63,145 nucleotides of DNA, from contig NZ_JASDCU010000018.1 of NCBI RefSeq assembly GCF_030407765.1, forward strand, positions 1 to 63,145, in the 5' to 3' direction. Shown in pieces: positions 1 through 8,493 of this stretch (positions are counted from its first letter, which is position 1; every line of letters begins with the position of its first letter). The translations under genes were made by a program, and so were the position numbers. Below the pieces are notes generated by a model that was not told the origin of the DNA, did no database searches, and worked only from the letters and a program-made list of their open reading frames with translations. This DNA comes from Microbacterium sp. APC 3901 (GTDB taxonomy: Bacteria; Actinomycetota; Actinomycetes; Actinomycetales; Microbacteriaceae).

Positions 1-18
1 AGGGACAGGGGCAGGGGG

Positions 19-1740
19 TCAGGCGTTGGCAGGGACGACGGATGCCGCGCGGTAGGCGCGCCAGCCGCCGAAGGCGGTGATGTCTCGTTCGGTGAGGTCG
101 ACGGATGCAGTGAAGCCGAGCACCGACGAGCCGTCGGAGAGCTCGATCTCGCCGAGCGCGAGAGGAGCGGCGATGCTGCGCAGCAGCGTCGACAGTGCGA
201 GCGGCGACAGGCGCCACAGCTCTCCGGGAAGCTCGGCGCCCTCGGTGGTGCGGATGACCGCCGGTCGGTCGACCGCGCCCTCGACCAGCAGCATCCGGAA
301 CCTGTCCGAGGTGCGCACCTCGCCGACGAACCGGGCGCCGAGCGCCTGCAGCTGCGGGTTGAGCGGTTCGCCGCTGAGGTGCGCACCGAAGACGGCGACG
401 TCGACGCCGGGGGTGCCGAGCGCGGCGTCCTGCTCCGACTCACCGAGAAGGCGGGCGGCGAGATCGAGCGCGACCTGGTCGTGGAACGTCGGCGTCACGA
501 TCGAGACCCCGAAGTGGCCCTCGCCTGCGACTTCACCCGTCGGCACGGCGACGGCGGCCATGTCCATGAGGTTCACGAAGTTCGTGAAGGTGCCGACGGT
601 GCTGTTCACGCCGAGCGGATCGGCCACGACCTCGGCGACGGTCGGGTGGATCGGCGCGGTCGGGATGATCAGGGCATCCGTGCCGTCGAGGGCCTGCCGG
701 GCGAGGAGCGTCGCGGCGGCGACGGCCTGCTGGGCGTCGATCACCGTCGTGCCGTCGATCTCTGCGGCGCCGGCGGCGATCGCGGCGACCGAGGGATCTG
801 CCTCCTCCGGGTGTGCGGCGAGGAAGGCGCCGTACGACCAGGCCCGCTCGCTGACCAGGCCGCCGCCGTAGAGCAGCCGGGCGGTTGCCAGGAACGGAGA
901 GATGTCGATCGTGCGGGTCTCGGCGCCCAGTGCCTCGAAGCGGGCGATCGTCTCGCCGAACGCCCTCAGGGCCGCCCGCGAGAGCGAGGCGAGGTCGGCG
1001 CGTCGGGGCACCGCGATCACCGGTCGCGGCGGGGCCGCCTGCGGGGCGTCGAGTGCCCACGGCCTGCTCTTCGGGTCGGTCGTCGACGGACCGGCGACGA
1101 CCGACATCACCCGCGCGGCGAGGCCGGTGGTGCGGGTGAAGACCGAGACGGTGTCGTATGAGGGAGAGGCGGGGAGCACCCCGTCGAGAGGCAGCAGTCC
1201 GAGGGTGGGCTTCACGCCGAGGATGCCGTTGAAAGCGGCCGGAACCCGCCCCGAGCCCGCAGTGTCGGTGCCGAGCGAGAAGTCGACGAGGTCGTGCCCG
1301 ACGGCAGCGCCGGATCCCGAACTCGATCCGCCGGACACCCGCTGGGGGTCGAGTGCGCTCGTGACGACGCCGTAGGGGCTGCGTGTTCCGACGAGTCCCG
1401 TGGCGAACTGATCCATGTTGGTCTTGCCGACGAGGATGGCGCCCGCGTCGAGCAGTCGTGTGACGACGGTCGCGGTCTTCGCCGGAACCCGGGCGAAGGC
1501 GGGGTGTGCGGCGGTGGTCGGGATGCCGGCCACGTCGATGTTGTCCTTGACGGCGAACGTCAGACCGGCGAGGGGGAGAGCTGCTCCCTTGGCGACGCGA
1601 GCGCGCACGCTCTCGGCATCCGCCTGGATCTCCGCGGCGTTGCGGCGGGTGATCCAGATGCTGGCGGGCGCGGCATCCAGTGCGGTCTCGAGGTCCGCGA
1701 CGTCGGCGGAGACGGACTCGGAGGAGGAGAGGGAGATCAT
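19..1740 (-). CDS. atzF: Allophanate hydrolase
   Basis: The product should hydrolyse allophanate (urea-1-carboxylate) to ammonia and CO2, the second step of the ATP-dependent urea amidolyase route, in the cytoplasm. Its 573 residues have the amidase-signature layout: catalytic Lys65 in FAVKDN, the Gly/Ser-rich GGSSSGSG loop at about 137-144 that holds the cis-Ser, and nucleophile Ser163 in TDTAGSGR. The last ~120 residues match the separate C-terminal domain of AtzF-type enzymes, and the length is usual for the family. The ATG overlaps the stop of the upstream GntR gene by 4 bases, so the two are translationally coupled. Urea carboxylase would be expected further downstream, beyond the left edge; this cannot be seen. 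A generic amidase is the less likely alternative because of the C-terminal domain. Confidence 0.9.
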   Translation of the reverse strand: MISLSSSESVSADVADLETALDAAPASIWITRRNAAEIQADAESVRARVAKGAALPLAGLTFAVKDNIDVAGIPTTAAHPAFARVPAKTATVVTRLLDAGAILVGKTNMDQFATGLVGTRSPYGVVTSALDPQRVSGGSSSGSGAAVGHDLVDFSLGTDTAGSGRVPAAFNGILGVKPTLGLLPLDGVLPASPSYDTVSVFTRTTGLAARVMSVVAGPSTTDPKSRPWALDAPQAAPPRPVIAVPRRADLASLSRAALRAFGETIARFEALGAETRTIDISPFLATARLLYGGGLVSERAWSYGAFLAAHPEEADPSVAAIAAGAAEIDGTTVIDAQQAVAAATLLARQALDGTDALIIPTAPIHPTVAEVVADPLGVNSTVGTFTNFVNLMDMAAVAVPTGEVAGEGHFGVSIVTPTFHDQVALDLAARLLGESEQDAALGTPGVDVAVFGAHLSGEPLNPQLQALGARFVGEVRTSDRFRMLLVEGAVDRPAVIRTTEGAELPGELWRLSPLALSTLLRSIAAPLALGEIELSDGSSVLGFTASVDLTERDITAFGGWRAYRAASVVPANA

Positions 1741-2492
1741 CGGTGCGGGTCCAATCCGTGGTTCATGTGGGAGATCTGCATGGCGCGGGCCGCGCGGGCC
1801 TCGACGATCGACTGCGACTGTCCGACGTGCGTACGCAGGAAGTCGCGGGCTTCGCGGAGGCGCCCGGTGAGCACGAGCTCGAGGATCTCGAGGTGCTCGG
1901 AGATGGTCGCGTCGACACGGTCCTGGGTGAGGTAGTCATGCATGCGGATCGGGCGGATGCGGCGGTTCACGCGCTCCAGCGCTCCGACCAGCTCGCGGTT
2001 GCCCGCGGCGCCCAGGAGTGCGAGGTGGAAGTGCTCGTCGGCGTCGACGAAACCAGGATCGGGGGTGATGCCGGCCTCGAGCCGGGAGATCCAGAGGTCC
2101 TGCTCGGCGGTGAGACGGGCCCGCTCATGCGTGATCGTCGGGTCGGCGATGGCGCGGTCGATGCCCTGCGACTCCAGCAGGATGCGCAGCTCGTAGAGGT
2201 CGGTGAACTCTTCGAGCGTGGGCATGTAGCGGTACAGCGCTCCGTCGCGCTTGACGAGGAGGCCGTCTGCTTCGAGCCGCGCCAGCGCGTCGCGCACCGG
2301 GGTGCGGGAGAGCTCGAAGCGCTCGGCGACGTTCTCCTCGGTGAAGCGGTGGAAGGGCGAGTACGCCGCGGTCAGCAGCTCGGCCCGCAGCTGCTCATAG
2401 ACGCGGATGCGGGCGGGACGCCGGCGCTCGGAGCCCGGATCCTGCGATGTGGCCAATGATGTATCCATTGCTGGACATCGTTCGGTATCCAT
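1737..2492 (-). CDS. GntR-family transcriptional regulator (FCD type)
   Basis: This is a DNA-binding regulator with an N-terminal winged helix (about 28-90; RVYEQLRAELL and SRTPVRDALARLEADGLL are the typical recognition-helix features). An all-helical FCD ligand-binding domain follows (about 95-230), with acidic and His residues that usually bind a metal and a small carboxylate. It lies directly upstream of atzF with a 4-base ATGA overlap, so it probably controls urea/allophanate use. Two in-frame ATGs are possible, at 2492 and 2468; neither has a clear Shine-Dalgarno sequence, so the longer form is given and a leaderless message is possible. The inducer is not evident from sequence. Confidence 0.9.
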   Translation of the reverse strand: MDTERCPAMDTSLATSQDPGSERRRPARIRVYEQLRAELLTAAYSPFHRFTEENVAERFELSRTPVRDALARLEADGLLVKRDGALYRYMPTLEEFTDLYELRILLESQGIDRAIADPTITHERARLTAEQDLWISRLEAGITPDPGFVDADEHFHLALLGAAGNRELVGALERVNRRIRPIRMHDYLTQDRVDATISEHLEILELVLTGRLREARDFLRTHVGQSQSIVEARAARAMQISHMNHGLDPHR

Positions 2493-2658
2493 GTTTCGGC
2501 GGTGTATCTGGGCCGTACGCCCCGCGTTACGTTCTTCTCACATCCGAGGGAGTGGGTCCGCGGAGCGGCCGAGACGAAAGGCCCCCGCGGCCGACGTGTC
2601 GTGTCAGTCGACTTCGTCGTCTTCGCCCAACGACGTCTGGTCCGACGGACCGGTGGCG

Positions 2659-2796
2659 CTGCTCGACGAGATCAACGTCGACGAGTCGGATGCCGGCGCG
2701 ATGCGCTTCTACGAACGGCACGGGTTCAGCAACGGTGACCCCGATACTGGTGAGAAGGCGTTCTGGTTCTACAGGTCGCTCGAGGCGGGGGACTAG
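2659..2796 (+). pseudogene. GNAT acetyltransferase C-terminal remnant
   Basis: About 45 codons encode the last part of a GNAT N-acetyltransferase: INVDESDAGAMRFYERHGF is the typical beta4-alpha4 Asn/Tyr-containing segment where the acetyl-CoA arm ends, and FWFYRSL is the last strand. Nothing upstream in the same frame looks like the rest of the domain, and no start codon with a ribosome site precedes it, so this is a decayed 3' fragment. It fills most of the gap between the divergent GntR gene and the next plus-strand gene and marks this patch as a site of past loss. Confidence 0.6.
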
Positions 2797-2826
2797 CCCT
2801 GCACACCCGGTGGCTATTCTGACGCC

Positions 2827-2991
2827 ATGGACCCTTTTCTCACTGTCATCCTCCTCTACGTCGGCGGTCTGCTCATCGGCCTGCTGATCCTGTGGCTCGT
2901 GATCTACACGGCTGTTCGATCTGCGCTGACGTCGCACCGCCAGGCGTTGGCAGAAGAGGCTCGACCGGCGCGGCCCTACGTCGGGCGCTGA
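2827..2991 (+). CDS. Small single-pass membrane protein (54 aa)
   Basis: This short ORF encodes one strongly hydrophobic helix (about residues 5-28, rich in Leu, Ile and Val with a GGLLIGLL centre). A short basic and acidic tail ending in RPYVGR follows. The start ATG is 30 bases after the end of the GNAT remnant. The stop lies only 5 bases before the GTG start of the GIY-YIG gene, so the two are probably cotranscribed. I do not recognise a family. The membrane helix is the only functional clue; it could be a small anchor or simply an uncharacterised short protein. Coding status rests on the intact hydrophobic pattern and tight spacing. Confidence 0.5.
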   Translation: MDPFLTVILLYVGGLLIGLLILWLVIYTAVRSALTSHRQALAEEARPARPYVGR

Positions 2992-2996
2992 TCTCC

Positions 2997-3809
2997 GTGA
3001 CCCTGACCCTGGATTCGATCCTCCGTAGCGCGGGGATCGATCCGACCGAGGCTATGGTGATTCGCCACGCCTATGTTCGCGAGCACGAAGACACTGGTCT
3101 CGTGGGGATCCACGCGGATTCGACCGACGCGGAGATCCTGTACTACACCGGCCGGCAGAGTGCGAAGCAGCGTGTGTTCCCAGTTGCGCCCCCAAAGGTG
3201 TGGGTTGTATTCGTGAGGGAAGGTGGCGATCGCGCGCGGCTCTGGTCGGTCGTAGAGAACCGGCGAGAGATCTCAAATGATGGAGCCGTCCGCACATTCG
3301 ACCTCTCGGTGTCTGATCAGCTCGCTGACCTGAGGAACCGTCTTGTCATCGGGTGGCGCTCTCCTCGAACCTGGTGGATCAACGGCACCACCGCTGCCAA
3401 GTACCCGGTGATGGAGATCGCAGACGCCCAACCGGTTCCGTTCCCTGGATTCGACAGGCTCATTCTCGACTACCCGCAGCTACAAGCTGTCATGCGAGAC
3501 CACCGGTACGCGTCGTGGCGGACGGCACTGGCATCGGTGATGGGCATCTACCTGATCACCGATACGCGCGATGGGCGCCAATACGTGGGCAAGGCTGACG
3601 GCGCAGAGAGCATTCGTCAGCGGTGGAACGTCTACGCGACGAACGGGCACGGCGGCAACGTCGAGCTTCGCACCCTTGACCCTTCGACCTTCCGGTACTC
3701 GCTCCTCCGAGTTTTCGATCCGGCTACGCCGGAGAGCAAGATCAACGAGGCGGAGGAGCACTACAAACGGGCGCTCGATTCTCGGACTTGGGGACTAAAC
3801 AGAAACTGA
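2997..3809 (+). CDS. GIY-YIG nuclease-domain protein with uncharacterised N-terminal half
   Basis: The 270-residue protein has a C-terminal GIY-YIG nuclease module: GIY at about 183-185, YVG at 196-198, the catalytic-type Arg in RQRW (~207) and Glu in the NEAEEHYK helix (~251-253). The first 180 residues form a conserved-looking domain of unknown function rich in short strands (WVVFVREGG, RLWSVVENR). The GTG start at 2997 was preferred over an upstream ATG because the upstream 35 codons overlap the small membrane gene and look non-coding. GIY-YIG folds cut DNA in repair, homing and restriction enzymes; which role applies is not shown. The next gene encodes a PD-(D/E)XK-like protein, and there is no methyltransferase nearby. 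A DNA-targeting role is inferred. Confidence 0.8.
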   Translation: MTLTLDSILRSAGIDPTEAMVIRHAYVREHEDTGLVGIHADSTDAEILYYTGRQSAKQRVFPVAPPKVWVVFVREGGDRARLWSVVENRREISNDGAVRTFDLSVSDQLADLRNRLVIGWRSPRTWWINGTTAAKYPVMEIADAQPVPFPGFDRLILDYPQLQAVMRDHRYASWRTALASVMGIYLITDTRDGRQYVGKADGAESIRQRWNVYATNGHGGNVELRTLDPSTFRYSLLRVFDPATPESKINEAEEHYKRALDSRTWGLNRN

Positions 3810-3862
3810 ACACCGCACCACCGTTGGTAGGCGAGTGTGGGCTCTACTTCAGAAGGTGAAAC

Positions 3863-4438
3863 ATGGATTGGGATGGAACGTGGCGAGAACCCCCTCAACT
3901 GCCGCGGTTGCGAGGCGACGAGGCCTTTCGCGGAATGAGTGGGAGCGTCCTGGATTTCTGGCGCTTCGCAATGTCGGATCTGCGAATGAACAACGCTCGG
4001 GGGTACTTCGCCGAGTACCTAGTGGGACGGGCCCTCGGCCTCGAAGTCGCTCGCGTGGAATGGGATGACTTCGATGTTCTATGGGGTGACGTCAAGATCG
4101 AGGTGAAGAGTTCTGCCTACTTGCAATCGTGGGCGCAGCGCCGCCCGTCAACGATCTCGTTCGGAGGGCTGCGCGGTCGACGGCTCGACATTGAAGCCGG
4201 GTATGTCGGCGAGCAGACGTGCAACGCCGACGTGTACGTGTTCGCATGGAACAGGCAGATTGATCCGGAGAAATACGATCCCCTCGATATCGGTGCGTGG
4301 GCTTTTCACGTTCTTCCACGTTCAGTGCTCGAAGAACTGGGCTACAAGTCCGTGGGCTTGGCGGCGCTGTCGCGCTATAGCAAGGAGATCGGATTCCATG
4401 ATCTCCGTGAAGCGATCGCTGCCGCTGCAGCTCGATGA
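3863..4438 (+). CDS. PD-(D/E)XK-like putative nuclease
   Basis: The 191-residue protein carries an apparent PD-(D/E)XK active site. Glu51 sits in the helix GYFAEYLVGRAL, Asp71 in WDDFDV, and the E-x-K motif is Glu80-Val-Lys82 in KIEVKSS. This E...D...ExK order is the usual core of restriction-endonuclease-fold enzymes. The ATG is preceded by AGAAGG at a suitable distance. The gene lies 53 bases after the GIY-YIG gene, in the same direction, so a common transcript is plausible. Base composition here looks less GC-rich than the neighbouring housekeeping genes, which hints at horizontal transfer. The substrate is unknown, and a structural homologue without nuclease activity cannot be excluded. 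Confidence 0.6.
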   Translation: MDWDGTWREPPQLPRLRGDEAFRGMSGSVLDFWRFAMSDLRMNNARGYFAEYLVGRALGLEVARVEWDDFDVLWGDVKIEVKSSAYLQSWAQRRPSTISFGGLRGRRLDIEAGYVGEQTCNADVYVFAWNRQIDPEKYDPLDIGAWAFHVLPRSVLEELGYKSVGLAALSRYSKEIGFHDLREAIAAAAAR

Positions 4439-4457
4439 TCCGAAGGACGGTTAGCGA

Positions 4458-5420
4458 CTAGTCGCAGGCGACCCCGTCGCCGTCGCGGTCGAGGTCGTAA
4501 ATGTCCGAGCCGACGACCTGCACTGGGCCCTGCACATATCCAGGTCCGTCTCCGCTGCCGCCTGCGCAGTCGACATCGCTGGAGATCGGCACGCACGCGC
4601 CGGTGTAGTTCGGGTCGCATCCGCCGCCGCCCTGCTGCACGAGCGGCACGGGTGCAGGCACGGGCGCTGGTGCCGGCACGGCAACCGGCGCGGGAGCCTT
4701 GCTTCCGATCGCCGTCACCTCGTTGACGGGCTGCACGGAGACCGCCTCGCCGACGACCTCGCGAGATACTTCCACACCATCGACCATGGTCACGCGGTAC
4801 GTGATCACCTTCACGCCGTTCACGCCGGCGGCGACGAGCGCCGTCGTGCCTTGATCGAGCTGGGGGTCGTCGACGGTGGTCGCAGAGAACGGCACGGGCA
4901 CCTCTTCGGTCGCCGTCTCGAACGTGGTCGGTGTGGGGGTCGGGCTGGGCGCCAGAGTCGCCGTCGCCACCGCCGCGAAATTCTGCGGTTCGGATGCCGT
5001 CGGGGTGCCTCCGCTGTTCGCACTCGCGATGCCGCCGCCCGTCACAAGCAGGGCAGCCATGCCCAGGGCGATCACGCCCGACATCCGCGACCGGAGACCC
5101 AGCGCGGGGAGAGGGCGAGCGACCATCACATAGAGGGCGATGCCGACCATCGCCGTGGCGACGAGGAGGATCGCGATCGGCGACAGTCTGGCGAGCACCC
5201 CGCCGACCACGAGCGCGCCGACGATGATCGCGGCGGTGCGCCACCCCGTCCGTCGCTTCGCCGCAACAGGTGTCGCGGGCGGGGCTGGTGTGGCCATCTG
5301 TGTCGTCGCGGCGGCAGCGGGCGACGGTGACGTGGCATCCGTCCAGCGATGGCCATCCCACCACCGCAGCTGATTCGGATTCTCCGGGTCTGGATGCCAG
5401 GAGGCAGGCGGCAGTGACAT
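4458..5420 (-). CDS. Membrane-anchored DUF2510 / G5 / Excalibur protein
   Basis: The order of parts is clear. A DUF2510 motif (about 1-30, WHPDP...LRWWDGHRWTD) is followed by an Ala/Pro/Thr linker, three hydrophobic helices (about 60-135) and a Pro/Thr linker. Next comes a G5-type domain (about 170-240, with the paired ITYRVT...GVEVSRE strands), a Pro/Ala/Val-rich spacer, and a C-terminal Excalibur calcium-binding motif, DLDRDGDGVACD. G5 and Excalibur modules are extracellular and associated with cell-wall proteins, so the C-terminal half should lie outside the membrane. The ATG at 5420 was chosen over an upstream in-frame start because GAGGGG lies at ribosome-site distance and DUF2510 starts right there. 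The exact function is unknown. Confidence 0.8.
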   Translation of the reverse strand: MSLPPASWHPDPENPNQLRWWDGHRWTDATSPSPAAAATTQMATPAPPATPVAAKRRTGWRTAAIIVGALVVGGVLARLSPIAILLVATAMVGIALYVMVARPLPALGLRSRMSGVIALGMAALLVTGGGIASANSGGTPTASEPQNFAAVATATLAPSPTPTPTTFETATEEVPVPFSATTVDDPQLDQGTTALVAAGVNGVKVITYRVTMVDGVEVSREVVGEAVSVQPVNEVTAIGSKAPAPVAVPAPAPVPAPVPLVQQGGGGCDPNYTGACVPISSDVDCAGGSGDGPGYVQGPVQVVGSDIYDLDRDGDGVACD

Positions 5421-5580
5421 GAGAGTTCCCCTCGACAGTGAGGCGACGAATCGCCAGCGCCCCCAGAGCGCTGTGACCTGTATATCGGTTGCTGTCTTCG
5501 GGCGGCAACTCTCGAATCTGAAACGTGACAAAGCCTGCACGAGGAGCGGGCCGGGCGAGGGCGCCCGCCTCATTCACGCG

Positions 5581-6489
5581 CTACTTGCGCACCGCTCCGG
5601 GCCTGACGAGCACGCCCACGGTCGTGATCGTGCGCTCTACGGAGATTCCAAGGAGCACGGCGAGCGCGAAGAGCGCGAACTCTTCGATCGGCCTCGCAGC
5701 GGCATCGTGGATCAGTGGGGCGGACACTTGACCGCTGCCTGAGTAGGTGAAGACCTGAACGCCGTTGTCCCAATCCCATGTTGCGGGTGGCCCTGCCACG
5801 ACCTGAGCAGCATCGGGGAGATTCAGCATCACGCGGGTGTCGATCACCGGGGCCTGGAGATATCCTTCGCCGACTCCGCCAGACACGTTCGACGGTCGAA
5901 TGAACGGTGTCAGTACCGACCATCGAGCCCCTTGCTGTGAAACCCACGAGGTGGATCCGTCGTCCCAGACGAATCTCCGTGCCTCGCCGACTCCCAGATG
6001 AAAACGACACCCAGCGATTTCCGACCACTGTTCGCAGAACTTGTCGGGCTCGTCTGAGATTCCGCCCGTCCGGATCGTTCCAGGAGGGTCATCGACGGAC
6101 TCACCAGAGATCCAGTTGGTAGCTGTGATGCGCCCCGACAGCGAAAAGTCGACGTCGACGTTGACGTCGTCGTCGCCGACATTTCGGATGAGCACCGCCT
6201 TGAAGGTGGGCTTCTCGGTGAGGGTCAGTGACAAGTGTGCGCCGAGCCCGGGAGAATTGAACATGATCGTTCCGGGGGAAGGCACCGTCGGAGGCCCGGA
6301 GAGCAGCCACCATGCAGCTGCGCAAATCACCAACGTCACCGCGCCCCACATGGCGGTGGGAAGCCAGAGAGGCTTTCGACCGGGAGTTGAGGCGGGCTTG
6401 CTGCCAATTGAGATCACAAGGCCATGATGCTGTACAGCACCACTGGCGAGGTCGTCTTTGTCAGGGTTTTTCCCATGGTCGCCGCGCAT
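5581..6489 (-). CDS. Two-helix membrane protein of unknown function
   Basis: The protein has one hydrophobic helix near the N-terminus (about 41-62, TAMWGAVTLVICAAAWWLL) and a second close to the C-terminus (about 270-295, FALFALAVLLGISVERTI). The ~200-residue domain between them is beta-rich with two Cys residues (FCEQW and GCRFHL), which fits an exported disulfide-bonded domain. The ATG at 6489 has AGGA seven bases upstream; a GTG at 6417 is an alternative start. No family was recognised. It shares its strand with the preceding G5/Excalibur gene, 160 bases away, but a common operon is not obvious. It belongs to the accessory-looking 2.6-6.5 kb patch. Confidence 0.6.
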   Translation of the reverse strand: MRGDHGKNPDKDDLASGAVQHHGLVISIGSKPASTPGRKPLWLPTAMWGAVTLVICAAAWWLLSGPPTVPSPGTIMFNSPGLGAHLSLTLTEKPTFKAVLIRNVGDDDVNVDVDFSLSGRITATNWISGESVDDPPGTIRTGGISDEPDKFCEQWSEIAGCRFHLGVGEARRFVWDDGSTSWVSQQGARWSVLTPFIRPSNVSGGVGEGYLQAPVIDTRVMLNLPDAAQVVAGPPATWDWDNGVQVFTYSGSGQVSAPLIHDAAARPIEEFALFALAVLLGISVERTITTVGVLVRPGAVRK

Positions 6490-6625
6490 ATCGAGGTCCT
6501 GAACGCATGCGCCGACCACACTCGCTGTGGCCACCTCGGCCGCGGATAGGTGTCGCCCGACGACGGCCCGACAGTACTCTGAGTCCCACCCGCACCACCC
6601 GCACGCATCGAAGGAGATCGGCGAG

Positions 6626-7192
6626 ATGAGACCACTGCGCTACTCGATCAATGTCACGCTCGACGGCTGTGTGCATCACGAGGCGGGGGTCGCTCCCGAT
6701 GAGGAGCTGATGGGCTTCTGGACTGCCGAGATGGAGCGGGCGGATGCCGTGATCTACGGCCGAACGACCTACGAGATGATGCAGTCGGCCTGGCGTCGCC
6801 CGGCATCCGGTCAGTGGCCCGACTGGATGAGCGAGTGGGAGATCCCGTTCGCCGAGGCCATCGACCGCGTGCCGAAGCACGTCGTGTCGAGCACGCTGAG
6901 CTCGGTCGGCTGGAACGCCGAGCTCATCCGAGGCGATCTGGCCCAGGCGGTGCAGCAGCTCAAGCAGCAGCCCGGCGAAGGGCTATCCGTTGGCGGGGTG
7001 ACTCTTCCTCTCGCGCTCGCCGAGTTGGGACTCATCGACGAGTACACATTCGTCGTGCATCCGATCATCGCCGGGCACGGGCCGAGGCTGCTTGACGGAC
7101 TGAGCGAGCTCACCCGGCTAGAGCTCGTCGACCGCCGTGAGTTCGGTTCGGGAGCGGTCGCGAACCGCTATGGTCCAGTGCCCGCCGCCTGA
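6626..7192 (+). CDS. Dihydrofolate reductase / RibD C-terminal family protein
   Basis: The 188-residue protein has the RibD-C/DHFR-like fold pattern. It starts with RYSINVTLDG, has a middle segment DAVIYGRTTYEMM where the NADPH-binding loop begins, and later the glycine motif LSVGGVTLPLALAELGLID, all typical of stand-alone actinobacterial YyaP/YwjB-type reductases. The start at 6626 was chosen because AAGGAG lies 10 bases upstream and the family begins exactly there. The natural substrate of this subgroup is not established; it is unlikely to be the housekeeping DHFR. It converges with the FAD monooxygenase, leaving a 62-base gap. Confidence 0.85.
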   Translation: MRPLRYSINVTLDGCVHHEAGVAPDEELMGFWTAEMERADAVIYGRTTYEMMQSAWRRPASGQWPDWMSEWEIPFAEAIDRVPKHVVSSTLSSVGWNAELIRGDLAQAVQQLKQQPGEGLSVGGVTLPLALAELGLIDEYTFVVHPIIAGHGPRLLDGLSELTRLELVDRREFGSGAVANRYGPVPAA

Positions 7193-7254
7193 CTGCGGCG
7201 ATATCTGCCGGCACCGATCCATCCGGCGACCCCCAGCAGCGGTCCGGCGGCTAG

Positions 7255-8391
7255 CTAAGCCAGTGGGTTGCCGAGAGCCCGGATCGCCCGCACCGGACCG
7301 AGCGACTCCTCGATCGCGGGCACGGCCCACTCGTCGACCCGGGCCTGATAGCGGGCCACAGCGGAGTCGATGTCGGGGTGGGCAGTGAGGGCTTCGGCGA
7401 GTGCGCCGGCCGAGCGGATGGCGGTCGACCCGGCGCGTCCGCCGGTGGGAGGCATCGCGTGCACTGCATCACCGATCGCGGTGATGCGGCCGGGAGTCCA
7501 CAGAAAGCGCGGCGCCTTCGGGTCGGCGGCGCGGAACGAGAAAGCGGCAGTGCGGTCGGGATCGGAGTCGCGGATCACTCCCGGCATCCACGGAGTCCAG
7601 CGGTCCACGAGGGCGGATGCCGTCGCGACGAGTTCGGCTGAGGATGCCGTCTGCACCGCACCGATGGCGTCGCGCCGGGCGATCAGACCCCACACGAGTG
7701 ACGGCGGGCCGACGGCATCCGCGAGTTCGGGTGAGATGCCGCGCAGCCCGCGCGACGTCAGCGAGAGGAACATGCCGACGCCGTGGCGGTCAACGGCCAG
7801 GGCGGGACCCCGCAGCAGGTAGCGCGGGAACCGGGTGTGCCGGGTCAGCGGTGTCGACCCGGCGATGCCGACCAGGCCGGTGTCCGCGCTTGTCTCAGGG
7901 GCGATCGAGCGCAGAGTCGCCGAGCGGGCACCATCGGCCGCGACGACCAGGTCGGCCTCGATGCGCGAGCCGTCCGCGAGAGTGACACTCGCCCCGCTGT
8001 CGTGGGCTTCAGCCGAGGTCACGGTCGACGAGAACCGCAGGCGCTCGCCGAGGTCTTCGCTGAGGATCTGCCGCAGCGCGCGACGCTGGCACAGCATCCG
8101 GTCTTGTCCCGCCGGCTCTGGCGCCACGACGATCGGTCGCAGGCGCGAGTCGGCGATCGTGAACTGCGAGAACGTCTCAGGGCCGTCGGAGACCGAGCGG
8201 ATGCGGTCGACCAGTCGCCCCGGAATGTGCCGCTCGATCACGGCGACCGCCTCGGGAGTGAGCGCGATGCGGTAGCCGCCGGTGTCGGCCGGGTTCGCAT
8301 CGCGGTCGAGCACGATCACCTCGGCGTGGTCGCGCAGTGCCTGGGCGAGCACGAGTCCGCCGAGACCGGCCCCGCTCACCACGATGCGCAT
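7255..8391 (-). CDS. FAD-dependent monooxygenase
   Basis: This is a class A flavoprotein monooxygenase of about the usual size (378 aa). The N-terminal Rossmann motif GAGLGGLVLAQALRD binds the FAD ADP part. A DG-like segment (VVAADGARSATLR) lies near residue 155, and the GDAVHAMPPTGGRAGS motif near 300 binds the flavin and pyrophosphate. Such enzymes use NAD(P)H and O2 to hydroxylate aromatic or polyketide-like substrates; the substrate cannot be read from the sequence. A TetR gene is divergently transcribed 102 bases away, the standard arrangement for a drug- or aromatic-inducible monooxygenase. Confidence 0.88.
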   Translation of the reverse strand: MRIVVSGAGLGGLVLAQALRDHAEVIVLDRDANPADTGGYRIALTPEAVAVIERHIPGRLVDRIRSVSDGPETFSQFTIADSRLRPIVVAPEPAGQDRMLCQRRALRQILSEDLGERLRFSSTVTSAEAHDSGASVTLADGSRIEADLVVAADGARSATLRSIAPETSADTGLVGIAGSTPLTRHTRFPRYLLRGPALAVDRHGVGMFLSLTSRGLRGISPELADAVGPPSLVWGLIARRDAIGAVQTASSAELVATASALVDRWTPWMPGVIRDSDPDRTAAFSFRAADPKAPRFLWTPGRITAIGDAVHAMPPTGGRAGSTAIRSAGALAEALTAHPDIDSAVARYQARVDEWAVPAIEESLGPVRAIRALGNPLA

Positions 8392-8493
8392 GAGTCCAGC
8401 TTGGCGGAAGCACGCCGCGAAGTCACCGGTCTCCGGTCGTCGAGCGATGCGCGGAGCCCCGAGGTGGAACGTGGCGACCAGTAGCCTGTCCTA

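Noticed and set aside
2407..2796. 129-codon protein across the GntR promoter
   Set aside because: The first two thirds overlap the start of the GntR gene and have no coding character; only the last ~45 codons resemble a GNAT protein.
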